Shown: positions 44,322 through 53,107 of the stretch, in pieces
How the letters are laid out: the number at the start of each line of letters is the position of its first letter
How positions within the stretch are numbered: the stretch's first letter is position 1
Notes under the pieces: generated by a model
What the model was told of the DNA's origin: nothing
Databases searched by the model: none
What the model saw: only the letters and a program-made list of their open reading frames with translations
Made by a program: the position numbers and the translations under genes
Origin: DTDR01 sp964505415
GTDB taxonomy: Bacteria > Hydrothermota > Tepidihabitantia > Tepidihabitantales > DTDR01
Length of the DNA stretch: 64,000 bases
Assembly: GCA_964505415.1 (NCBI GenBank)
Contig: CAZDHW010000009.1
Coordinates: 1-64,000 of the forward strand
Direction: 5' to 3'

Positions 44322-44349
44322 ATAATAATTTTCTTATTCAAAAAGTCAA
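44322..44349 (-). promoter_or_regulatory. Internal promoter before the NYN gene, leaderless geometry
   Basis: On minus, TTGACT (44349-44344), 16 bases and TATTAT (44327-44322) end six bases before ATG 44315. The -35 box touches the last codons of coaX, so the operon can be re-initiated here. Confidence 0.65.
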
Positions 44350-45077
44350 ATATTATTCAAAAGCAAATTAAGCCCTTTTAAAGTCAGATAAGGTTCAAAA
44401 TAGTCAATTCCTTTAAGATGGCGGTAGAAAAGAAAAGAAAGCCCACCGGTTAAAAAAATTTTAAAATCCTTACCGAGAGATTTTTTATAACATTTTAAAA
44501 GATAATTAAGCCCTTCAAAAACAAAAAACTTAATCCCTTCTCTTACGCCTTCCTTAGGCGAGCGGGCTAAATAGTTAATTTCTTTATGAAAAACAAAATC
44601 TTCTTTCATAATATCTTTTATTCTGTTTAAAAAATAATAAGAAGTAAATATTCCGGGCAAAATAAGACCACCCAGAAAAATACCGTCTTTTTTAACGCAA
44701 GAAATTGTTGTCCCGCTACCTAAATCGACTACTATTCCGTTTTTTTTGTAAAACTTATAAACATAATAACAGGCAGCAATCCGGTCTTCTCCCAGTTTAT
44801 TTTTTTCGTAAAGGGAAATATCCAAATCAAGTTCCAAATCACTTAAATTATAAATTTCAATTTCTTTATTTTTTTTAAATTCTTTTATCAAATAATTTTT
44901 TACCTCCTTTACCACCGAAGAGATAATAACTCTTTTTACCTTATCCAGAAAGAAAAGGTAACTTTTATTCTCTTTTAAACCTTGGGTAGCTACCGGCATG
45001 ACTATTATTAAATTATTATTTCTAAAAAAACCAAATTTAACAAAGGAGTTACCGATATCGCAGGCTAAACTATTCAT
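44346..45077 (-). CDS. coaX: Type III pantothenate kinase
   Basis: This 243-residue ASKHA kinase performs the first step in coenzyme A synthesis. ACDIGNSFVKFGFF is the phosphate-1 motif, EKNLGEDR-type KLGEDRIAACYYVY the pantothenate region (about 94), and VVDLGSGTTISCV the phosphate-2 motif, with GGLILPGIFTSY (about 135) closing the site. Its first bases overlap the end of birA by eight, a common bacterial pair. Confidence 0.93.
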   Translation of the reverse strand: MNSLACDIGNSFVKFGFFRNNNLIIVMPVATQGLKENKSYLFFLDKVKRVIISSVVKEVKNYLIKEFKKNKEIEIYNLSDLELDLDISLYEKNKLGEDRIAACYYVYKFYKKNGIVVDLGSGTTISCVKKDGIFLGGLILPGIFTSYYFLNRIKDIMKEDFVFHKEINYLARSPKEGVREGIKFFVFEGLNYLLKCYKKSLGKDFKIFLTGGLSFLFYRHLKGIDYFEPYLTLKGLNLLLNNI

Positions 45078-45780
45078 AAAAAACTTTAACTACCTCACCG
45101 GTGGTAATTTTTTTACCCGAAGATAAAATTAATGAATAATCATCAGCAATATCTAAACAAATATCAATAATTTCTTTGTTGGGCAAAGCAACTCTTATTT
45201 TTTTATTTTTCAAATAATTCCTTGCCTTTAAAAAATTAACCAGTTCTTCTTTTTCAATTTTTTTAAAAAAACTTTTATAAAAAATATTTTCTAATAGCAA
45301 ATATCTTTCATAAGTAGTTATTGTTCTTCGGAGAATCATTTTTAAAGAAATAGCTTTCTCCAAAAAAGAAGGAAAGCAATCTTCGTTAACATTTATTCCG
45401 CAACCAACAATTAAAAAATTGTTTTCTTTCTCCGCCAAAATGCCACACAATTTTTTATCTTGATAATAAATATCGTTAGGCCATTTTATTTGCAACTTTT
45501 CTTTTAAATTAAACAATTCTTCACAAGAAAGAACAACGCTTTTAACAATGTGAAAAACAATATCAAATATGGTTGAATTATAAAGAAAATTTTCTTCTAA
45601 ATTCAAAAGAAAGGAAAAATATAAACCGCCTTCAGGTGAATACCAAGTCCTTTGAAAACGACCATAACCTTTTTCTTGACTTTTTGCCACAATTATTAAA
45701 TCTTTTTTAAAAGGAATAAAACTTTTTGCTAAAATTTGAGTACTATCAACTTTATTTAAGAAGAAGATACTTTTTACCAT
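45070..45780 (-). CDS. birA: Biotin-[acetyl-CoA-carboxylase] ligase
   Basis: This 236-residue ligase has the catalytic core only (no N-terminal helix-turn-helix), so it is not a repressor. The biotinyl-AMP loop is GYGRFQRTWYSPEGGLYFS (about 38), and KWPNDIYYQDKKLCGILAE (about 99) binds biotin and ATP. A short C-terminal SH3-like domain follows. It overlaps the FG-GAP gene by 29 bases and coaX by eight. Confidence 0.94.
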   Translation of the reverse strand: MVKSIFFLNKVDSTQILAKSFIPFKKDLIIVAKSQEKGYGRFQRTWYSPEGGLYFSFLLNLEENFLYNSTIFDIVFHIVKSVVLSCEELFNLKEKLQIKWPNDIYYQDKKLCGILAEKENNFLIVGCGINVNEDCFPSFLEKAISLKMILRRTITTYERYLLLENIFYKSFFKKIEKEELVNFLKARNYLKNKKIRVALPNKEIIDICLDIADDYSLILSSGKKITTGEVVKVFYE

Positions 45781-47245
45781 TGAGAAAGTAAATACCCTTC
45801 GATAGTTTCTTTGATAATTGAGAGGAATTTATTTTTTGGCCAAAAATATTATAAATTCCTTTTTCTTTTTTTCTTTCATAAACAATTTCTTCGATTGCTG
45901 GCGAAGTAGTATTTAAAAATAAAAGATTGCCATTTACTCTATCCCAATTAGTAACTCCTAAATCGCAACAAGGTGAATAGGTATAGTTAATTCTGATGGT
46001 TTCGCCAATATTTGGTGTGAAAGAGAAAGTTAAATAACCAGTAAGATAATCAAAAGTGTATTCATTAGGAGTTAATCTCCTTTCACCAACAAATATCTGA
46101 TTCAATTTTAGCAAAGGAATTTTTAAATTAAACAGCTTTCTTTCACCATTACCCACTCTTATTTCAGTAGTATCTATTAAATGGTCGTTTCTTAAACAAC
46201 CAAACATAATATTTTCACAAACCAAATTTCTTCCCCAATTATAAGACCATTGGGGAGTCGGTAAATAAGAACCGGAAAAGTTTTCAAAAACGCAAATCGA
46301 TTCCCACCAACCACCACAAGCTAACTCTAAATAACCATCGCCATTAAGGTCGCCGAAAGAGACGCTGGAGGAATAGCGGGTATTGGTTAATAAAGTAAAA
46401 GCGGGAATAGTATCTAAAATACCATTATTATTCTGATAAACAAGAACGCAAGAACGGTCACCGGATAATTGGCCATTGTTAGCCACTGCTATATCCAAAA
46501 AACCATCGTTATTATAATCGCCAATTGCTAATCTTAAAACCCAGCCTGGCTGCGAAAAAGTTATGGTTGGATTGGAGGGCAATCTTCCATTATCAGAGAG
46601 ATAGATATTTATCTTCCTCCGATGACCAACTATTAAATCTAAATAGCCATCATTATTTATATCAACAAATCTTATGGCATCAGAAGGGGAACTATCGGAA
46701 GAAACCCAAAAAGGAAGGGTATCAAAAATCCCGTTATTATTTTTATAAATTCTTGCCGGCTCTCTTATTTGGTTATAGGCATCGCCACAAGCAACTGCCA
46801 AATCTAAATCACCATCTAAATCAAAATCACCAAGACAACAATCAAAAGAATGTAAATTTTCCGAAGATTGCCAAAAAGGAGTGGGAATAAGGCCTCTGCC
46901 GTTATTTAAATAAATCCTTATCTTGCCACTAATATTCCCAATGCCTAAATAACTTACCGCCATATCTAAATACCCATCGTTATTAACGTCGCCAAGATAG
47001 AGATGTCCAAACATTCCTGAATCGTTACTTCGCCAAGAAGCTTCTCTTTCTAATTCACCACCAAAATTAAAATAAATAGCATTTTTATTATAAGCCATAT
47101 CATTCCCATTAGAAGTAATAAAATCAAGATAACCATTATTATCAATATCCCAAAAAGCTCCCCCAGTAGAATAATCATTATCAATAGAAAGCCAAGAAGG
47201 AGAGTTAGGCAAGGGAATTAAAAAGAAAAGAAAAAGAGCAAGCAT
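45752..47245 (-). CDS. Secreted FG-GAP/VCBS repeat protein with T9SS-like sorting tail
   Basis: This 497-residue protein has a signal peptide (about 1-12) and at least five FG-GAP calcium-binding repeats of the type GDVNNDGYLDMAV (about 80-325). A beta-rich region with RINYTYSP follows. The tail YNIFGQKINSSQ...LSKGIYFLNGKKYLLLK is like the type A sorting domains of type IX secretion substrates. It is probably a beta-propeller surface protein. The promoter at 47251-47278 makes its message leaderless. Confidence 0.85.
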   Translation of the reverse strand: MLALFLFFLIPLPNSPSWLSIDNDYSTGGAFWDIDNNGYLDFITSNGNDMAYNKNAIYFNFGGELEREASWRSNDSGMFGHLYLGDVNNDGYLDMAVSYLGIGNISGKIRIYLNNGRGLIPTPFWQSSENLHSFDCCLGDFDLDGDLDLAVACGDAYNQIREPARIYKNNNGIFDTLPFWVSSDSSPSDAIRFVDINNDGYLDLIVGHRRKINIYLSDNGRLPSNPTITFSQPGWVLRLAIGDYNNDGFLDIAVANNGQLSGDRSCVLVYQNNNGILDTIPAFTLLTNTRYSSSVSFGDLNGDGYLELACGGWWESICVFENFSGSYLPTPQWSYNWGRNLVCENIMFGCLRNDHLIDTTEIRVGNGERKLFNLKIPLLKLNQIFVGERRLTPNEYTFDYLTGYLTFSFTPNIGETIRINYTYSPCCDLGVTNWDRVNGNLLFLNTTSPAIEEIVYERKKEKGIYNIFGQKINSSQLSKKLSKGIYFLNGKKYLLLK

Positions 47246-47250
47246 TTAAT

Positions 47251-47278
47251 ATTATAATTTATTTTTAAAAATTGTCAA
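47251..47278 (-). promoter_or_regulatory. Consensus promoter of the FG-GAP gene, leaderless geometry
   Basis: On minus, TTGACA (47278-47273), 16 bases and TATAAT (47256-47251) end five bases before ATG 47245. Both boxes match consensus fully. Confidence 0.75.
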
Positions 47279-47280
47279 AG

Positions 47281-47308
47281 TTGATTTTTATTTTTTGTTT
47301 ATTATCAT
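47281..47308 (+). promoter_or_regulatory. Promoter of the FTCD gene, leaderless geometry
   Basis: TTGATT (47281-47286), 16 bases and TATCAT (47303-47308) end six bases before ATG 47315. No ribosome site precedes the ATG. The -35 lies two bases from that of the divergent FG-GAP promoter. Confidence 0.6.
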
Positions 47309-47314
47309 TAAATT

Positions 47315-48817
47315 ATGAGAAAAATTGTTGAATGCGTACCAAATTTTTCCGAAGGGAAAAGAAAAGAAGTTGTTGACCAAATTGTTTCGGCAATTTTATC
47401 GGTTCCTAATGTTTTTCTTTTAGATGTGGAGATGAATCCGGATCATAATCGTTCAGTAATAACTTTTATTGGTGAACCCGAAGCCTGTGTGGAAGCGGCT
47501 TTTCGGGCAACAAAGAAAGCAGCGGAATTAATTGACTTAAACAAGCATAAAGGTGAGCACCCAAGAATTGGAGCGACTGATGTCATTCCTTTTGTACCCA
47601 TCTCTGGCGTCACTATGGAAGAATGCGTGGAACTGGCTAAAAAATTGGGAAAACGGATTGCTGATGAACTTCAGATCCCTGTTTATTTATACGAACAGGC
47701 AGCTACCAGACCAGAAAGAGTGGATTTGGCTAATATAAGAAAGGGTGAATTTGAAGGATTAAAAGAAGAGATTGAAAAAAATCCAGAAAGAGCTCCAGAT
47801 TTTGGATTACCGAAAGTTCATCCAACGGCTGGCGCTACCGTAGTTGGTGCCCGTTTCCCTTTGATTGCTTATAATATTAATCTTAATACAAAAGATTTAA
47901 ACATTGCGAAAAATATTGCCAAAGCTATTAGATTTAAAGACGGTGGCTTAAGATATGTGAAAGCCTTAGGTTTTGAAATTAAAGAAAAAGATTGTGTACA
48001 AGTTTCTATTAATATGACTAATTATTTACAAACACCTCTCTATCGAGTTTTTGAAATGGTAAAAAGAGAAGCTGAAAGATACGGAGTAATGGTGCGGGAA
48101 AGTGAAATTGTGGGCTTGGTGCCTCTAAAAGCATTGATTGATACCGCAGTCTATTATTTACAATTAGATTCTTTTAAAGAAAATCAGATTTTAGAAATGA
48201 GACTTCCGGAAACAAAAAGTCTAGTTTCTTTTCTTTCCGATGTGGCTTCAGAAAAACCGACACCAGGAGGAGGAGCGGTTTCGGCATTGGCGGGTAATTT
48301 GGGAACTTCTTTATTGATAATGGTCTGTAATTTAACCATTGGTAAAAAAGCCTACTCAGCCTATGAAGAAAAAATGAAAGAATTAAGAAATACTTTAGAT
48401 GTTTATGCCCAAAGATTTTATAATCTTATTCAATTAGATTGTGATGCCTTTAATAAGGTAATGGATGCCTTTAAACTACCAAAAGAAGATAAAGAAAGAG
48501 AAAATAAAATTCAAGAAGCTTTAAAAAATGCCATTAATGTTCCTATGGAAATTATGGAAAAATCTTTAGAAGTTCTAAAATTATCCTTTTTTATTGCTGA
48601 ATTTGGTAATAAAAATGCTATCTCTGATTGTGGTGTTGGAATAAACCTTTTATATTCGGCGATAAAAGGAGCCTATTACAATGTTTTGATAAACCTTTTA
48701 CCTTTAAAAGACGAAAAAGAAAAAAAGACCTTAAAAGAAAATAGCGAAAAGATTTTGAAAGAGAGTGAAAAATTGTTAAAAGAATTAGAAGAAAAAATTT
48801 TTCAAAGATTGTCATAA
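47315..48817 (+). CDS. Glutamate formimidoyltransferase/formimidoyl-THF cyclodeaminase fusion
   Basis: This 500-residue bifunctional enzyme is similar in layout to mammalian FTCD (541). The transferase part (about 1-300) has CVPNFSEGKR, MNPDHNRSVITF, KGEHPRIGATDV and ATVVGARFPLIAYN. The cyclodeaminase part (about 305-500) has LVSFLSDVASEKPTPGGGAVSALAG. It moves formimino groups between glutamate and tetrahydrofolate, then releases ammonia to give methenyl-THF. Histidine-degradation genes are not nearby, so it may serve purine fermentation or one-carbon supply. Confidence 0.94.
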   Translation: MRKIVECVPNFSEGKRKEVVDQIVSAILSVPNVFLLDVEMNPDHNRSVITFIGEPEACVEAAFRATKKAAELIDLNKHKGEHPRIGATDVIPFVPISGVTMEECVELAKKLGKRIADELQIPVYLYEQAATRPERVDLANIRKGEFEGLKEEIEKNPERAPDFGLPKVHPTAGATVVGARFPLIAYNINLNTKDLNIAKNIAKAIRFKDGGLRYVKALGFEIKEKDCVQVSINMTNYLQTPLYRVFEMVKREAERYGVMVRESEIVGLVPLKALIDTAVYYLQLDSFKENQILEMRLPETKSLVSFLSDVASEKPTPGGGAVSALAGNLGTSLLIMVCNLTIGKKAYSAYEEKMKELRNTLDVYAQRFYNLIQLDCDAFNKVMDAFKLPKEDKERENKIQEALKNAINVPMEIMEKSLEVLKLSFFIAEFGNKNAISDCGVGINLLYSAIKGAYYNVLINLLPLKDEKEKKTLKENSEKILKESEKLLKELEEKIFQRLS

Positions 48818-48827
48818 AAATTGATTA

Positions 48828-49670
48828 ATGGCCGAAGAAAAATATTGTGACCTTCATATTCATACTATTTTTTCTGATGGACTTTATACTCCCGAAGAAG
48901 CAGTAAGAAAAGCAAAAGAATTGAATTTCTCCGCAATTGCCATCGCTGACCACGATGCCGTCTCCGGTATTGAAAGAGCTGAAAAAGAAGGGGAAAAAAT
49001 AGGAATGGAAGTAATACCCGCCTGTGAATTTTCCTGTTTAATGAAAAATAAGGATGTTCACATTTTAGCTTATTTTTTAGATTATAAAAACGAAAAACTT
49101 AACGATTTTTTGAAAAAGGTACAAAATAAAAGGATTGAAAGGGCAGAAAAGATTATCGGCAATCTCCGAGAGCAAGGAATAAAAATTGAATTAAAAAGAG
49201 TATTAGAAGTAGCCAAGAACGGAGCGGTTGGCCGTCCTCATATTGCCCAGGTATTATTAGAAGAAGGTTATGTCCAAACCATTGAAGAAGCTTTTATGAA
49301 ATTTATTGGCTATCATTGTCCGGCTTATGTCCCAAAAATGGAGATAAGTCCAGAAGAGGCTTTAAAAATTATAAAAGATTTTAAAGGCATTTCGATTCTT
49401 GCCCATCCGGTAGCTTATGATTTTTCGGAGATTATTTTCCCCCTAATAAAAATGGGTATAATGGGCATTGAGGTTTATCATCCTGACCATAATGAAGAAA
49501 ATACCAAATATTTTTTAGAAATTGCCCAAAAATACGGTCTCTTAATTACTGGGGGCTCTGACTGCCATGGCGGCAGAAAGGGAAAACTTTTCTTAGGCGA
49601 AATAAAATTGCCTTATTTTCATCTTTCCAAATTAAAAGATAAAAAGAAAGAAGTTTTTGGTGATATATAG
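48828..49670 (+). CDS. PHP-domain phosphoesterase (TrpH/RNase AM-like)
   Basis: This 280-residue protein has the full PHP metal set: CDLHIHTIFSDG at the N-terminus, AIADHDAVSGI (about 39), GRPHIAQVLLE (about 136), LAHPVAYDF (about 186) and GGSDCHGGRKG (about 242). Close relatives remove 5' nucleotides from short RNAs or act on 3',5'-bisphosphonucleotides. It begins 10 bases after the FTCD stop and overlaps the deacetylase gene by about ten. Confidence 0.9.
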   Translation: MAEEKYCDLHIHTIFSDGLYTPEEAVRKAKELNFSAIAIADHDAVSGIERAEKEGEKIGMEVIPACEFSCLMKNKDVHILAYFLDYKNEKLNDFLKKVQNKRIERAEKIIGNLREQGIKIELKRVLEVAKNGAVGRPHIAQVLLEEGYVQTIEEAFMKFIGYHCPAYVPKMEISPEEALKIIKDFKGISILAHPVAYDFSEIIFPLIKMGIMGIEVYHPDHNEENTKYFLEIAQKYGLLITGGSDCHGGRKGKLFLGEIKLPYFHLSKLKDKKKEVFGDI

Positions 49671-50442
49671 GCTATTATTTTTCTTTTTTATTTACAAATA
49701 TGTCTGCCTAAATTTTGACGACGGCTATTATTCTATTTACAAAAATGCCTATCCTTTATTAAAAAATAATAAATTTAAATTTACTTTAGCCCTTATCGGA
49801 GCTTATTTAAAAGATAAAAAGATAAAAAATAAGAATGATTACCGCTATCTCACTATTAACGAAATAAAAGAAATGATCGATAGTTTAGATATTGAAATCG
49901 CTTCCCATTCGTTAACCCACAGAGATTTAAGAGAATTAAATAACGAAGAAATAGAAAAGGAGATAAAGGAATCAAAGGAAGTTTTAGAAAGGCTTTTTAA
50001 AAAGGAGGTTTTAATCTTTGTCTATCCATATGGAAGGTATGATAGTCGGGTGATAAAAAGTTTAATAAAAAATGGCTATTTTTTAGGAAGAAGCACCAAT
50101 TACGGTGAAATAGATTTTTTTCTCAAAAGATGGGAATTACCGGTAAAAGAAGTAAGAAAAGAAACCAAGCTTTCTGATATCATTTCCTATATTAATAAAA
50201 ATAAATATACCATTTTACTTTTTCATCGCATCACTGAAAAACCCCGATATTTTACTGATTATTCAAAAAGGGATTTTTCTCTTTTAATTGATTATCTGAA
50301 AGAAAACAATATTAAAGTAGTAACTTTAAAAGAAATGTATGAAATATGGTGGCAGGATTTTTTAGAAAGATTATCTAAAAGAGAAGAAACTTCTTTAAAA
50401 ATTTATGCTCCAATCTATCTTGATATTTTAAAGATTAAATAA
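49657..50442 (+). CDS. Polysaccharide deacetylase (NodB homology) family protein
   Basis: This is about 261 residues. NodB motif 1 is NFDDGYYSIYK (about 19-29), motif 2 is SHSLTHRDLREL (about 87) and motif 3 VYPYGRYDSRV (about 122). The catalytic Asp pair and metal histidines are present. The start is uncertain: TTG 49657 and GTG 49660 are the candidates, and the hydrophobic first 17 residues may be a short signal or anchor. It may act on peptidoglycan or the secreted polysaccharide. Confidence 0.83.
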   Translation: MVIYRLLFFFFIYKYVCLNFDDGYYSIYKNAYPLLKNNKFKFTLALIGAYLKDKKIKNKNDYRYLTINEIKEMIDSLDIEIASHSLTHRDLRELNNEEIEKEIKESKEVLERLFKKEVLIFVYPYGRYDSRVIKSLIKNGYFLGRSTNYGEIDFFLKRWELPVKEVRKETKLSDIISYINKNKYTILLFHRITEKPRYFTDYSKRDFSLLIDYLKENNIKVVTLKEMYEIWWQDFLERLSKREETSLKIYAPIYLDILKIK

Positions 50443-51075
50443 TTATTCCAAAAGATAGACATCTACCTCCATACCATGTTTTATACCGGCATTTTTAAAA
50501 CTGTGATGATTATGTTTATAACCTAAAAAAATATCTATCTTTCTCCCTTTTATTTCACTGCCAATATCATGGGCATAGAAAATTCCGTTATGGCTTTCTT
50601 TTTCATTAATTTTTAAACCAAAGATATTGGGGATATACAATATTGAACCGAGTTTAATAAAATTAGAATCGACGGCTATTGATTTTAAAGGCGTTAATTT
50701 AAACCCATATCCCAAGGGTTTATCAACAATTTTTACCTTATCTTTTTTCTTTAAATAAGAAATAATCCTTCCGTCCCTTAATTTGGCACAAGATTCAATT
50801 TTAAAATCTTTCACAAAATCTATTGGGAAATAACCAAGAAGTCGACCATCTTCTAAGTATAAAGGAACTTTTCTCTTACCGGTGTAATATTCTTCTTCCA
50901 CTATCCAGTAAAAACTTACTTTAAACTTTCCTAAATACCTACCCTGATTTAAAGATGTCTTCTGAGGAAGAGGTTTCATAATAAAAGAGGGGGTTAAAGG
51001 CTTTTCTAATCTTAAGGGTGTACAGAAAAAAATTAATATTATTGAAAATATAATAATAAATAAATATACTCTCAT
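50443..51075 (-). CDS. 3D (Asp-Asp-Asp) domain lipoprotein
   Basis: This is 210 residues. The N-terminus is a membrane signal ending in IFFCTP, a plausible lipobox. The C-terminal 3D domain has LGSILYIPNIFGL, FYAHDIGSEIKGRKIDIFLG and GMEVDVYLLE (about 130-210), the barrel shared by MltA and YabE-type muralytic proteins. The catalytic aspartates appear present. A role in peptidoglycan cleavage is likely. The promoter is at 51102-51130. Confidence 0.83.
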   Translation of the reverse strand: MRVYLFIIIFSIILIFFCTPLRLEKPLTPSFIMKPLPQKTSLNQGRYLGKFKVSFYWIVEEEYYTGKRKVPLYLEDGRLLGYFPIDFVKDFKIESCAKLRDGRIISYLKKKDKVKIVDKPLGYGFKLTPLKSIAVDSNFIKLGSILYIPNIFGLKINEKESHNGIFYAHDIGSEIKGRKIDIFLGYKHNHHSFKNAGIKHGMEVDVYLLE

Positions 51076-51101
51076 AGCCCACCCCTTTTTAAATTGTTTA
51101 A

Positions 51102-51130
51102 ATTTTAAAGAATTTTTATAAAAAAGTCAA
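51102..51130 (-). promoter_or_regulatory. Sigma-70-type promoter of the 3D lipoprotein gene
   Basis: On minus, TTGACT (51130-51125), 17 bases and TAAAAT (51107-51102), then about 20 bases of leader with GGGGTGGG before ATG 51075. Confidence 0.65.
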
Positions 51131-51141
51131 ATAGAAAATAA

Positions 51142-51174
51142 GGGTAAGATAAAAAGGGGTTATTCGTTATATAT
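51142..51174 (+). promoter_or_regulatory. 33-bp intergenic element, copy 2
   Basis: It has the same outer blocks and spacing as 300-332: GGGTAAGATAAAA, eight different bases, TTCGTTATATAT. An ATG at 51176 opens only 12 codons before TAG (51212-51214). Bases further on (CTGTATAGGATATGG) loosely resemble the 3' part of the short frame after copy 1, which hints at a truncated relative. Confidence 0.4.
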
Positions 51175-51228
51175 AATGAAGGGTTTTTTAACAAAAATTA
51201 GGGGAGCTGTATAGGATATGGTATACTT

Positions 51229-53103
51229 TTACTTTATCTTTATTATCTTTTTTATTTTACCATTTTTATTTATAAAATAAATACCTCTATTTAAGGAATT
51301 TAACTCTTTATTTTTTATCTCTTGCCCTAAGTAATTGAAAATTCTTAACTTATTATATTGGAAATTTTTATCAATATTATTATAAGCAATTCCACTCCCT
51401 CTTAAAAAATAGGTTAGACCATCCAAATCAAAACCAGCATAAGGTAAGTTATTAGAACCACTATTAACATCAACAATTTTTATGTAATAAACGCTATCCA
51501 AAGGAGAATTACTGAGGTCAAAGCCGCTTGTCCCTAAACCCCTTCCTAAATAATACCAATTAGAAAGGTCTAAAGAGACATAACAATCATAAAATTCATC
51601 GCCATCAACAGGAGCTTCATAAACTATAAAATCGATACCATTGCCATTTCTTAGTGGCCATTTTTTTTCTAATTCTAAGACTATCTCGCCACCAAAACAT
51701 AAGGAATAAAATAAAGAATCTGGAGGTCCTAAGCAATCGGTTGTTAAAGTAGGATTGGCTGAATCTTGGATTGTTCTTTTTACATAATATAAACGAGTGG
51801 CAAAACCAATAGGCTCTTCTTGAGGAATAAGTTTTATAAGAATTTCGGCAGAAGTATCAGAAGGTACATAAATATCCTCTATTATCTTTGGTTTATAACC
51901 GACTGAATAAACCTTTAGGCTATATCTTCCTTCGGGTAATGGTTTATAAAAATCTCCTAAATAAGGGTCATTATAAACATGCCATCTTTTCGGTGAGTAA
52001 AAGGTAATAACTGCCGGGATCGGTGTATTATTTAAAGAATCAACCACCTTTCCTTTTATCCCCTTTCCCATTATTCTTAAGATATAAAGAATAGCCCGAT
52101 AATTTGCCTCACAAATAGAATCGATCTGACTTGGAGAAGTAGGTTGCTGAGTCTCAATGGTCCAGGCAAGAGTTCCAAAGTTGCCAAAAAGATAATCCTG
52201 GGAAGAACCTCTTACCATATACCAATCATAACCATTTATCGGTATTAACCGGGTAGTAGAAGAACCATAGGTTGAATCGGCATAATTTTGAGAAAGATAG
52301 ATTATATAATTAGAATCTGGCGGGTCTTTCTTATGAAAATCCCATAAATAATTAACATAAGAAGCCGCTGAATGGTAATCAAAAGAGAAAGAGAAATTAT
52401 TCTTTAATGACAATTCTCTCATCAATTTCGTTTCAACTTGGGAAAAAGGTGCTGGGCTATTTCCACTTCCCGCCCACATATAGCCATAATCTCTATTTAA
52501 ATCTACATTATTATGATTATACCGGCGATTTCTCACATAACCATCAGGATTTAAAATCGGAATAATCCAAATCTCTCTATTATTTACAAGATAATTTATT
52601 AAAGGGTTTTCATAATATTCACTTAAAAGTCTTTTTATATAATATAAACAGATAACTGTTGAGATTTTTTCATTACCGTGATGGCAACCGGTAAATCTTA
52701 TTTCCGGCTCTTCCTCTTCTATTAAAGGATTATCGGTTATTTTCATTGCGATAATCGGATAATTATTAACCGATCCCAATGTTTCTAATTTACTAATCTC
52801 CGGATAACTTCTCTGTAAGGAATCTAATTCTCTTAACACCTCTTCAAAAGTTGGATACTGTAAAGAGATTTCTCGTATTCTCTCTTCATAATCTTCGCTA
52901 ATAATTGCTATTTTATAGCCAGCCTTTTTCAATTTTAAAAATCCTTCATCATTAGTTAAAATAAAGAGAAACTTCTCTTCCCGATTTATGATATCTAAGC
53001 CCATTTCGCTAATTTTTATAATATCCGAATAATCTTTTATTTCAACCCGAATAAGTCTTTGGGAATTAAAAGCAAAAATTAAAAGAAGAAGAAAATAACC
53101 CAT
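51229..53103 (-). CDS. Secreted M14 zinc carboxypeptidase with sorting tail
   Basis: This is 624 residues. A signal peptide (about 1-15) is followed by a propeptide-like region. The M14 domain has zinc ligands in GCHHGNEKIS (HGNE, about 138) and FDYHSAASY (about 240), with the catalytic Glu in WTIETQQPT (about 321). A carboxypeptidase-regulatory-like beta domain follows (about 345-425), then a beta region, and a T9SS-like tail (LRIFNYLGQEI...NRGIYFINK). It is the last gene of the long minus-strand run. Confidence 0.9.
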   Translation of the reverse strand: MGYFLLLLIFAFNSQRLIRVEIKDYSDIIKISEMGLDIINREEKFLFILTNDEGFLKLKKAGYKIAIISEDYEERIREISLQYPTFEEVLRELDSLQRSYPEISKLETLGSVNNYPIIAMKITDNPLIEEEEPEIRFTGCHHGNEKISTVICLYYIKRLLSEYYENPLINYLVNNREIWIIPILNPDGYVRNRRYNHNNVDLNRDYGYMWAGSGNSPAPFSQVETKLMRELSLKNNFSFSFDYHSAASYVNYLWDFHKKDPPDSNYIIYLSQNYADSTYGSSTTRLIPINGYDWYMVRGSSQDYLFGNFGTLAWTIETQQPTSPSQIDSICEANYRAILYILRIMGKGIKGKVVDSLNNTPIPAVITFYSPKRWHVYNDPYLGDFYKPLPEGRYSLKVYSVGYKPKIIEDIYVPSDTSAEILIKLIPQEEPIGFATRLYYVKRTIQDSANPTLTTDCLGPPDSLFYSLCFGGEIVLELEKKWPLRNGNGIDFIVYEAPVDGDEFYDCYVSLDLSNWYYLGRGLGTSGFDLSNSPLDSVYYIKIVDVNSGSNNLPYAGFDLDGLTYFLRGSGIAYNNIDKNFQYNKLRIFNYLGQEIKNKELNSLNRGIYFINKNGKIKKIIKIK

Positions 53104-53107
53104 TATC

